Assembly (NCBI RefSeq): GCF_030068605.1
Contig: NZ_JASJOU010000005.1
Location: 1 to 64,000 of the forward strand
DNA length: 64,000 nucleotides
Source: Xanthocytophaga agilis
Lineage (GTDB): Bacteria > Bacteroidota > Bacteroidia > Cytophagales > 172606-1
Direction of reading: 5' to 3'
Below are positions 17,227-24,764 of the stretch, in pieces. A model generated the notes under the pieces. The model was not told the origin of the DNA and did not search any database. It saw only the letters and a program-made list of their open reading frames with translations. Position 1 is the first letter of the stretch. Every line of letters starts with the position of its first letter. Made by a program: the position numbers and the translations under genes.

Positions 17227-18564
17227 ATGTCAGTTATATTAACAGAAGCTGAAGCTAAGGCATTGCTTCAGAAAGTATTAAGCTATTCTAAAGCAGATGA
17301 ATGTGAAGTAAATATATCGGGAGAACAACGAGGTAACATCCGTTATGCCCGCAGTTCCGTTTCTACCAGTGGATCTTTGATCAATAAAAACCTGGTTGTA
17401 CAGTCTGCTTTTGGGAAGAAAGTAGGAACAGCCACTATTGATGAATTCGATGATGCCTCACTGGAAAAGGTAGTACGCCGTTCAGAAGAACTAGCAAAAC
17501 TAGCTCCGGAAAACCCTGAATATGTAGGATTACTAGGTCCTCAACAATACATTAAAGCAACCGGATACTTTGACAGTACAGCCGCCGTATCTCCCGATGT
17601 TCGGGCCGAAGCGGTAGCAAAGAGTCTCCAGCTGGCTCAGGAAAAGAAACTGGTTGCGGCCGGTTTCATGGAAGATCGCAGCGGATATTCTGCTATGATG
17701 AATTCCAAAGGCCTCTTTGCTTACTATCCAAGCACAAATGTAAACTTTTCCTTAACTGTTCGTACAGAGGAAGGTACAGGTTCTGGATATGTTATACGCG
17801 GCTACAGCGATTTTAAAAAGCTGGATACAGCAGCGGCTACGACTATTGCTATTCAGAAATCTGTAAATTCTGTTGGAGCAAAAGCCATTGAACCGGGTAA
17901 ATATACTGTTATACTGGAGCCAACAGCAGCTGCAGTTCTCCTGGAGAACCTTTTCTTTGATATGGATGCACGTAGTGCAGACGAAGGGCGTTCCTCTCTT
18001 AGTAAAGCGGGAGGTAAAACTAAATTGGGAGAAAAGATTGTAGATGAACGTGTCACTTTTTACTCTGACCCTACCAATCCTGACTTACCTGCCTCTCCAT
18101 GGTCTGGTGATGGTCTACCTCAGGAAAAAATTAACTGGATAGAAAAAGGTGTAGTCAAGAACTTATCCTACTCACGGTATTGGGCTCAAAAGAAAGGCGT
18201 AAAAGCAATTCCTCAACCCAACAATATGATTATGGTTGGAGGAACAGCATCTCTGGAAGAGTTGATCAAAGGTACAGAAAAAGGCATCTTAGTTACCAAG
18301 CTTTGGTATATTCGTCCAGTGGACCCTCAGACATTGTTACTCACAGGTCTTACCCGTGATGGTACTTTCTACATTGAAAACGGACAAATCAAATATCCTG
18401 TTAAAAACTTCCGTTTTAATGAAAGTCCAATCATTATGCTTAATAATCTGGAAGCTATTGGAAAATCAGAGCGTGTTGTAAGCACAGAATCAGATATAAA
18501 TTATCTGATACCACCACTTAAGATTCGCGATTTTACATTTACCAGTTTATCTGATGCTATTTAA
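17227..18564 (+). CDS. TldE/PmbA-type protein, copy 2
   Basis: 445 residues, collinear with copy 1 on the minus strand. It shares KADECEVNI, RYARSSVSTSG, GKYTVILEP and the C-terminal GLTRDGTFYIENGQI and FRFNESPIIMLNN segments, and has a short extra stretch (VVSTESDINYL) before the final PPLKIRDFTFTSLSDA. It has no HExxxH motif and no signal peptide, so it should be the non-catalytic partner of the adjacent TldD. An 86-bp segment (18343-18428) is almost identical to copy 1. An intrinsic terminator follows, ending this two-gene unit. Confidence 0.9.
   Translation: MSVILTEAEAKALLQKVLSYSKADECEVNISGEQRGNIRYARSSVSTSGSLINKNLVVQSAFGKKVGTATIDEFDDASLEKVVRRSEELAKLAPENPEYVGLLGPQQYIKATGYFDSTAAVSPDVRAEAVAKSLQLAQEKKLVAAGFMEDRSGYSAMMNSKGLFAYYPSTNVNFSLTVRTEEGTGSGYVIRGYSDFKKLDTAAATTIAIQKSVNSVGAKAIEPGKYTVILEPTAAAVLLENLFFDMDARSADEGRSSLSKAGGKTKLGEKIVDERVTFYSDPTNPDLPASPWSGDGLPQEKINWIEKGVVKNLSYSRYWAQKKGVKAIPQPNNMIMVGGTASLEELIKGTEKGILVTKLWYIRPVDPQTLLLTGLTRDGTFYIENGQIKYPVKNFRFNESPIIMLNNLEAIGKSERVVSTESDINYLIPPLKIRDFTFTSLSDAI
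18343..18428 (+). repeat. Near-identical 86-bp tract in TldE copy 2
   Basis: Matches the reverse complement of 12041-12126 at 84 of 86 positions. Confidence 0.75.
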
Positions 18565-18583
18565 TTAAAACTATACCTCTCTG

Positions 18584-18617
18584 CTCCTCTGATATCTGTG
18601 ATGTCAGGGGAGTTTTT
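18584..18617 (+). terminator. Intrinsic terminator after the plus-strand TldD/TldE pair
   Basis: A 9-bp stem with one G-T pair (18584-18592 with 18604-18612) is followed directly by five T residues. Confidence 0.75.
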
Positions 18618-18649
18618 ATATCTTTTCTCTCTTTATTTAATCTACATTG

Positions 18650-19207
18650 ATGGATCAGTCTACTGAATTTCATCTGTCTCCTGATGAATCCGAAATTTTA
18701 AAGGCAGATTTTAACCCTGTAGTAAAAACATATATCTTCTGGTACATACTCGTTATCCTAGTATCTACTGTGATTGGCATACCTGTAGCATTGGTATGGG
18801 TTTTAGGCTGGGGACAATGGTATAGCCGCAAGTTTTACGAAAATATGGTATGTGTCTTAACCACAAAGAACCTCCGTCTTCGTAATGGTATTATCTTTCA
18901 GATTGAGAAAACTATTCCACTCGAAAATATTCAGGATTTGACGTTTCTGGAAGGTCCCATTCTAAAAGCATGGCACTTATCAATGATTAAAGTAGAAACG
19001 GCTGGATCTTCTCACCAGTATGGAAGCCAGATGAAACTTATTGGTGTTATCAATGCTCACGAATTTCGAAGCAAAGTATTAACTCAAAGAAGTCTTACAA
19101 AGAATCCAGGCACATCACCACCTGAATCCCAAACAGCTATTCTGACAGAAATTCGAGATCTGCTGCGGGAAATCAGAGATAACACAAAATCAAATAAACC
19201 AGTATAA
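18650..19207 (+). CDS. Membrane-anchored bacterial PH-domain protein (YdbS/DUF304 type)
   Basis: About 185 residues from the ATG at 18650. A TTG directly before it is in frame but less likely. Two closely spaced hydrophobic segments (residues about 30-60, with IFWYILVILVSTVIGIPVALVWVLGW) are followed by a bPH2 domain: VCVLTTKNLRLRNGIIFQIEKTIPLENIQDL is the usual signature, with the strand pattern ending near MKLIGVINAHEF. The last 35 residues are polar and helical. The role is unknown, and such proteins are thought to be membrane-associated scaffolds. It is separated from the TldE gene by a terminator and probably forms its own unit. Confidence 0.8.
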   Translation: MDQSTEFHLSPDESEILKADFNPVVKTYIFWYILVILVSTVIGIPVALVWVLGWGQWYSRKFYENMVCVLTTKNLRLRNGIIFQIEKTIPLENIQDLTFLEGPILKAWHLSMIKVETAGSSHQYGSQMKLIGVINAHEFRSKVLTQRSLTKNPGTSPPESQTAILTEIRDLLREIRDNTKSNKPV

Positions 19208-19649
19208 GCTTAAAAAATACTCATTTACCTTCTATCACATAGTAGAAGATTCACACATGAACTAATGGAATAGCATTTTTGCAGTAAACATGTGAACTTA
19301 ACACGTATTTTACTTCCGTAGACTGTCAAGACTTTAAATCTTTACTAAAAGTTACATAGCTCTATCATTACCAACCCTTGCCCTTACTCTAAAAGTAATT
19401 CTGAAAAACGGGTAAGTACAGGGTAAATATCCTCAAAAAATAATTTCAGCATTGATTCTATTTACCTAACAACCAAATTATTCTTCTCATTAAGGTATCA
19501 CCCAAACAAAATACCATTTCATATTACGCCTCTTAGTAAACCAACAAAACATCAGTGTTAGTATTGATCTGATTAAACTACATTTGCCTGAAAAACAAGC
19601 CCTTCTATTTTTCATTAAGGAGTCTATCCATTCATTATTATTCTCCATT
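19208..19649. other. Intergenic stretch before the GAF receptor gene
   Basis: About 440 bp, AT-rich, without a supported gene. A TACATTTG at 19579-19586 fits the Bacteroidota -7 element and lies 63 bp before the chosen ATG, but no TTG is found at the right distance upstream. The open frame continues upstream to a TTG at 19584, which would overlap this element. Confidence 0.4.
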
Positions 19650-21251
19650 ATGCTGGTACGCAAGTTATTTCAGAGACGGTATGTCATATACATTTCATTG
19701 CTAATTACGCTTGCTACACTATTTTTAGGTAGTTTCCTTAGTATTTATAATAGATCTGTGGTACAAAATACTACAAATATGAAGCTACAGGCTGAAGCTG
19801 TTGCCAGAGAGTTAAAGAACTGTTATGAACTTCCTGTACGGCACATTGATGTGAGTTTACGAGGATATGCTCTTATTCATGAGGATAGATTTCTATACAT
19901 CAAACCATCAGAAGTTCGTGGTGACATGGAACGGGCATTTACACGCTTGGATAGCTTATTACGAGTACAGCAGTACAATGATCCTAAAGGTTGGGAACAA
20001 TTGAAGGCAATGAAACAAGCTATGCGTGACTATGCAACATTTCATGAATCCATGATAAAGTTGATAAAGCAAGATAACATGCAGGACTTTCTGACAGAGT
20101 TCAGTAAGGACAAAGGCTTCTCACTCTGGAAAGTATACGAAAAGCTGCTGATTACAATTAATGCATTTGAAGAAAAGCGTCTGCGCGAAGCAGAACAAGA
20201 ATATGCAAATGCCAACAGCACTAATTTATACATTCAAATTTTATTGACGTTAATTGGTATTCCATCTATCTTATTCGTTATTCAACGGCTTCGGAAGGAA
20301 GGAACACAACGATTTCAGCTTCTGACTAATCTGGATGCTAATAACCGGAAGTATCTTTTTGATCCAGGCACTGCTTTAAATACGAATGAAGCACATAAGA
20401 GCATTGAACATTCTATTGATAATATCAAGAAAGCATCTTCCTTTGTTAAGGAAATAAGTCAGGGAAATTACAATGTAGACTGGCAAGGTCTCACTCAGCA
20501 GAATATCTATCTCAATCAGTCTAATCTTGCTGGAGAGTTGTTACAAATGCGAGAGCAAATGAAAAAACTAAAAGCAGAAGAAGAAAAACGAAACTGGACC
20601 AATGAAGGCTTGGCTCGTTTTTCTGAAATAGTCCGCAATCATCAGCACCATATAGAGAAGCTCTCTTATGAGGTCATTTGTTTTCTCACAAAATATATCG
20701 ATGCACAACAAGGAAGTTTATTTGTTGTACAGGGCACCGAGAAAGATGTATATCTGGAATTAACAGCCTGTTATGCTTTTGACAGAAAGAAGTTTATACA
20801 GAAACAAATACCTGCAGGCACCGGACTGCTGGGGCAAACCTATCTCGAAGGAGAATCTATCCTACTTACGGATATTCCTCAAGGTTATATTGAAATTACC
20901 TCTGGATTAGGTGATGCCACCCCAGGCTGCTTAGTTATTGTTCCAATGAGATACAATGACCAGGTAGAAGCATTGATAGAACTTGCGGGCTTTAATCAAT
21001 TTGAAGACTATCAGGTTCGTTTTCTGGAAAAAGCAGGAGAGTTTATGGCCTCCGCCATTATGAATGCAAAAACTGCTATGAGAACGGAAAAGCTTTTGCA
21101 GGAATCACAGGAGCAAGCAGAGATGCTAAAATCGCAGGAAGAAGAGATGCGTCAAAATATGGAAGAACTAGCTGCTACCCAGGAAGAAATGTTCCGTAAG
21201 GAACGAGAACTGGAAGCGAGGTTAAAATCTATGGAGAATATATCCCGTTAA
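19650..21251 (+). CDS. Membrane receptor with GAF domain and C-terminal coiled coil
   Basis: About 533 residues from the ATG at 19650. A TTG 66 bp upstream is in frame but would add a second hydrophobic stretch before the anchor. A first membrane helix (about 11-33) is followed by an extracytoplasmic helical sensor of about 150 residues resembling CHASE3, a second helix (LYIQILLTLIGIPSILFVI), a linker that may be HAMP-like, a GAF domain (about 340-480; GSLFVVQG ... GTGLLGQTYLEGESILLTDIP), and a C-terminal coiled coil with NMEELAATQEEMFRKERELE. No kinase, cyclase or methyl-acceptor output domain is present, so it must signal through a partner. It ends at a bidirectional terminator. Confidence 0.75.
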   Translation: MLVRKLFQRRYVIYISLLITLATLFLGSFLSIYNRSVVQNTTNMKLQAEAVARELKNCYELPVRHIDVSLRGYALIHEDRFLYIKPSEVRGDMERAFTRLDSLLRVQQYNDPKGWEQLKAMKQAMRDYATFHESMIKLIKQDNMQDFLTEFSKDKGFSLWKVYEKLLITINAFEEKRLREAEQEYANANSTNLYIQILLTLIGIPSILFVIQRLRKEGTQRFQLLTNLDANNRKYLFDPGTALNTNEAHKSIEHSIDNIKKASSFVKEISQGNYNVDWQGLTQQNIYLNQSNLAGELLQMREQMKKLKAEEEKRNWTNEGLARFSEIVRNHQHHIEKLSYEVICFLTKYIDAQQGSLFVVQGTEKDVYLELTACYAFDRKKFIQKQIPAGTGLLGQTYLEGESILLTDIPQGYIEITSGLGDATPGCLVIVPMRYNDQVEALIELAGFNQFEDYQVRFLEKAGEFMASAIMNAKTAMRTEKLLQESQEQAEMLKSQEEEMRQNMEELAATQEEMFRKERELEARLKSMENISR

Positions 21252-21254
21252 AGA

Positions 21255-21284
21255 AAAGAGAGCCTTTTTAGTAAGGCTCTCTTT
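21255..21284. terminator. Bidirectional terminator between convergent genes
   Basis: A perfect 12-bp stem (21255-21266 with 21273-21284) has a 6-nt loop and A/T ends on both sides. Confidence 0.85.
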
Positions 21285-21301
21285 ATAAAAGAAAATAGTA
21301 A

Positions 21302-22582
21302 TCAATATCCTAGAAAATCCCTTCCCAGTTCATTTGCTATCTGAAAAATGAGATAAGATAAAAATATCTTGTCTGTCATATTATCATCCATGTCTCTGCT
21401 AATAAATGTATAGGTATCAAGGCGTTTTTGCCCATTCTGATTCCGAATGCCACCACGTTGGATCAAAGCCTTCACTTTATCGTTAATAGTCACCTCAAAT
21501 GTATTTCGGGGAGCAACTGCCCTGATCCCAAAAACATCATATCCAACCTGACCTTCAAAACGTTTTTCACTCAAGGTATAATCTCCTACCAGTAATCGTT
21601 GAGCAGTGCACCGGATTTGTATAGGAGACACAGTACGAGAATATATATTCGTAGAATCTTTCGTTACATTACTTGTAACAGTAATTTCATATTCAGTTCC
21701 GTATGCTTTATCATTGAGTAAAATACGAGTACGGTATTCCCCTCTTAAAAAATTTTCATTTAATGAATAGCTTTGGTTAAATTGCCATACTCTTGGCACA
21801 CGTCCAGACTGCCGGAAGGAAATAATCTTTTCACGGTTAGATCCTTTGAAACTACTTGCAGTCTTTTCTGTTTCCTGTAAAATATAAAAACGGGGAGATG
21901 CGCCTGTTAAACCATAGGCTGAAACTTCTGTAGCAGGACGATAGAATGTTTGATGAGGCAAGCGTTTGTTTGTATTCTCAAAACCTGTGTTAATAGCATT
22001 GATAAGCAATTTCTCCCAGTCTTCTGCACTGATTTCCACTATCCCATACACTTGTCCGGCCCGGTTGGCAGTACTAAAAGGCTGGATTAACTTGGCTGTA
22101 TACAAAGTTTTTCCATCTTTATCTTGTGCCAGAATAGAACACGTGCTCATAAAGTTTTTAACAGTCATTCCCAGCGTATCAGCAGAAGTGGTAGTCAACT
22201 GTATTACCTGCTGAATAGCAACATAGATTGCACCACTCCCACGATTGACATCTACTTGTACAGGAACCGTTATATTTCTGAAATCAAGCCAGTTTCCGGC
22301 AGGCTGGTTTATCACCACATCTTTTACGCCAAATTTACGACGAATAGCAGACTTTACATTTGTGATAATACCGGCCTGTAGTTTGGCGTCCTGAGTAATA
22401 TAGTCAGGAAAGCTCTCTTCGTTAATCATACTTCGTACAGTAGGAGATAACCGTACAATCTGTTCAATCTTAGTGACTACAGCAGTGGAAGAGTCCTGAA
22501 TGGGCAAACAGTGTCCAGCCCTGGAGAGAAGGCATATAATAGCTATACAAGCAATTCTCAAATATCTACAATCCCTAATCAT
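21302..22582 (-). CDS. Secreted or periplasmic protein of unknown function
   Basis: 426 residues. I do not recognise the family. The first 25 residues form a signal peptide (basic MIRDCRYLR, then a hydrophobic IACIAIICLLS core and a cleavage-like GHC). A Cys close to the cleavage point could make it a lipoprotein, but the lipobox is poor. The rest is mixed alpha/beta without membrane helices. Recurrent features are a segment on oligomer-like secondary structure (AIYVAIQQVIQL) and a C-terminal part with many Arg/Lys residues. It has no close co-directional neighbour and seems to be a single-gene unit. Confidence 0.65.
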   Translation of the reverse strand: MIRDCRYLRIACIAIICLLSRAGHCLPIQDSSTAVVTKIEQIVRLSPTVRSMINEESFPDYITQDAKLQAGIITNVKSAIRRKFGVKDVVINQPAGNWLDFRNITVPVQVDVNRGSGAIYVAIQQVIQLTTTSADTLGMTVKNFMSTCSILAQDKDGKTLYTAKLIQPFSTANRAGQVYGIVEISAEDWEKLLINAINTGFENTNKRLPHQTFYRPATEVSAYGLTGASPRFYILQETEKTASSFKGSNREKIISFRQSGRVPRVWQFNQSYSLNENFLRGEYRTRILLNDKAYGTEYEITVTSNVTKDSTNIYSRTVSPIQIRCTAQRLLVGDYTLSEKRFEGQVGYDVFGIRAVAPRNTFEVTINDKVKALIQRGGIRNQNGQKRLDTYTFISRDMDDNMTDKIFLSYLIFQIANELGRDFLGY

Positions 22583-22744
22583 GCTTTAAATATACACTAG
22601 TATCTTCAAAGACCGGATTGCTCGCACAATATTTAACATTTTTTCACTAAAATGAATAGAAACGAATAACTACAAAGCATGTAAGTTGATGATATAAACG
22701 AACAGGCTTTGTAGACTATATTATGGTTTAAGTAAAACAATATG

Positions 22745-23608
22745 TTATTCAACAAACTGTCCAGCCCATTCAATGCCCATTACCAAATGCAGAAATGAAT
22801 AACGATTTGTAAATGTTTCTTCGGTATGTCCTAGTGCACAATAGAACATACGCCCCTTATTTATCTGGTTAGTCCATGAGATAGGATGATCTCCACCCAT
22901 TGCTTTTGGCCAAGAAGCCGGATAGGAACTCTCATCTACAGATAGTAAAATCTGTATGTTTCCTTTGCCTCGTACATTCTGTTTGAAATTATACCATTCA
23001 TCCGATTTTTTCCAGTGAGCTGGCAGATGCTTTGTGGTAGGATGATCTTTTATTTCTGTAACAAGAACAGCTTCCGGCAATTGTTCTGGAAATAGTGTAT
23101 GATCCCGAAAATGTGTCCCTATTAGGTGATCATACCACGTCCAGTCATATTCTGTATCACAAGCTGAATGAATTCCTACATATCCGCCCCCGTTTTCAAT
23201 AAATGAGGCAAAACTTTTCTTTTGCTCAGGAGTCAATATATCTCCAGTTGTGGAAAGGAATACCACTACTTTGAATCGCTTTAGGTAATCATCTGTAAAG
23301 AATGCACCATTCTCTGTTGCCCTTACATCCCACCCTCTTTCTTTACCTGCTTTTTGAAAAGCTTCAATACCTTTTTCAATAGACTCATGCCGAAAACCAT
23401 TGGTCTTAGAAAAAATGAGTACCCCTTTGCTACCTATAATCCCCGGATCTGCAGGACGTACAGTATCAAAGATAGGGGTCTGCCAAGGTAACTTGCGGGT
23501 CACATATAATCCCATAATCACAAAAGCTCCCATTAGCAGGGCTATACCTAACACAACGAATCCAATTACTTTACTTATTTTACGAAAGAGTGAGTTTCTG
23601 GTGGACAT
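22745..23608 (-). CDS. ThuA-domain protein with N-terminal membrane anchor
   Basis: 287 residues. One membrane helix (VIGFVVLGIALLMGAFVIMGLYV) is followed by a ThuA domain, an amidotransferase-like fold linked to sugar utilisation. Markers are VLIFSKTNGFRHESIEKGIEAF, VVFLSTTGDILTPEQKKSFASFIENGGGYVGIHSACD, and the end RMFYCALGHTEE. The ThuA domain should face the periplasm. Genes upstream encode a Tat-exported sugar isomerase-like protein and a sugar dehydrogenase fusion in the same direction, so a role in periplasmic sugar metabolism is likely. The exact reaction is unknown. A second ThuA protein lies at 28578. Confidence 0.9.
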   Translation of the reverse strand: MSTRNSLFRKISKVIGFVVLGIALLMGAFVIMGLYVTRKLPWQTPIFDTVRPADPGIIGSKGVLIFSKTNGFRHESIEKGIEAFQKAGKERGWDVRATENGAFFTDDYLKRFKVVVFLSTTGDILTPEQKKSFASFIENGGGYVGIHSACDTEYDWTWYDHLIGTHFRDHTLFPEQLPEAVLVTEIKDHPTTKHLPAHWKKSDEWYNFKQNVRGKGNIQILLSVDESSYPASWPKAMGGDHPISWTNQINKGRMFYCALGHTEETFTNRYSFLHLVMGIEWAGQFVE

Positions 23609-23685
23609 ATGTTAGTGTTTCAAATAAAAGCCATGGAGCCACAAGTACAGGTATCTTGTATCTCCATGGCAGTTCAGGTTGTGAT

Positions 23686-24684
23686 TTAAGAAAGTTGCCC
23701 ACCTACTTTTTCCAGCAAACGTTTTGTTGCCATGATGCCTTCGTATTCTGTAAGGTAATTTCCAGAAGCGCCCATCATCTTCATAAAACCACCTTCATAC
23801 TCAATGCCAATAAATCCTTTGAATCCAGCATCTTTAATAATTTTCAACATGCGATTAAAATCTGTCTCTGTGTCTTTGCCTTTATCATCAAACACATGCG
23901 TTTTAGCACTAACACCTTTGGCATAAGGCATCATTTTCGTTACTCCATCATATTTATCATATTCCTTGATTACCTGCGTTTTCATAAATGCCTCCATCGT
24001 CTGTGCTTCGGGCTCTGTACGGCGGGTGAAGTTTCCAAAGTCAGGTAATACTCCTGCATAGGGACTCTTTATCTGCTTAACAAGCTTCACTAACCAGTCA
24101 GGATTGGTAGATGGACCAAAATGGTTCTCAATAATCACTCCCATCTTATTTTTGGCTCCATATTCTACCAATCGCCCATACCCATCTACTCCTGCCTTCG
24201 CAATTTCATCATCAGTTCCTTTGCCGCTAATATTCACCCGAATTGAGTGACAGCCCAGAAACTTAGCGGCATCAATCCACTTGTAGTGATTCTCCACAGC
24301 CTGTTTTCGTTTGGCATCATCCGTATCACCTAAGTCTCCTTCTGAGTCGACCATAATCAATACATTACGAACTCCCAGATCATCTGTACGCATTTTAAGT
24401 TCTTTTAGATAAGCTTGATCTGTAGCTTTGTCTTTCCAGAACATAGAGACATACTCTACATTACTGATTCCAAAATCATTTTTTGCCATAGCCGGAAAGT
24501 CCAGATTTGATAGCTTGCCAGCAAACAAAGAACCAGCCAGAGAAAATTGAGCTAATGAGATGTCAAAAAACATCTTTTTAGGGGTTGCAAATAATTCTTC
24601 AGGTATAGTCGCAGCCAATCCGAGACCAGCTGCCGAAAGACCTAATTTCTCAATAAATCTGCGACGTGATGTATGTGTATTCAT
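23686..24684 (-). CDS. Tat-exported sugar phosphate isomerase/epimerase-like TIM-barrel protein
   Basis: 332 residues. The N-terminus has a Tat signal (SRRRFIEKLGLSAAGLGLAA), so the enzyme is expected in the periplasm. The remainder is an AP endonuclease 2/xylose-isomerase-like TIM barrel: FLGCHSIRVN, GVIIENHFGPS, GVLPDFGNF and GFIGIEYEG carry the metal-binding acidic and His positions of the family. The gene lies between the GSDH-cytochrome fusion (80 bp upstream) and the membrane ThuA gene (77 bp downstream), all on the minus strand, consistent with one transcription unit. Related periplasmic proteins act on keto-sugars, but substrate identity is inference. Confidence 0.88.
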   Translation of the reverse strand: MNTHTSRRRFIEKLGLSAAGLGLAATIPEELFATPKKMFFDISLAQFSLAGSLFAGKLSNLDFPAMAKNDFGISNVEYVSMFWKDKATDQAYLKELKMRTDDLGVRNVLIMVDSEGDLGDTDDAKRKQAVENHYKWIDAAKFLGCHSIRVNISGKGTDDEIAKAGVDGYGRLVEYGAKNKMGVIIENHFGPSTNPDWLVKLVKQIKSPYAGVLPDFGNFTRRTEPEAQTMEAFMKTQVIKEYDKYDGVTKMMPYAKGVSAKTHVFDDKGKDTETDFNRMLKIIKDAGFKGFIGIEYEGGFMKMMGASGNYLTEYEGIMATKRLLEKVGGQLS

Positions 24685-24764
24685 AATAATAGGGTTAAAA
24701 AGTGAAAGAATACATGTATTTGTATAAATCAGACTCTGTTAGTTTATATCACTTCTCTTTTACA

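Noticed and set aside
12041-18428. Recent duplication of the whole TldDE pair as the only explanation
   Set aside because: Most of the two pairs is clearly diverged, so the duplication is old. Only discrete tracts are near-identical, which needs later exchange.
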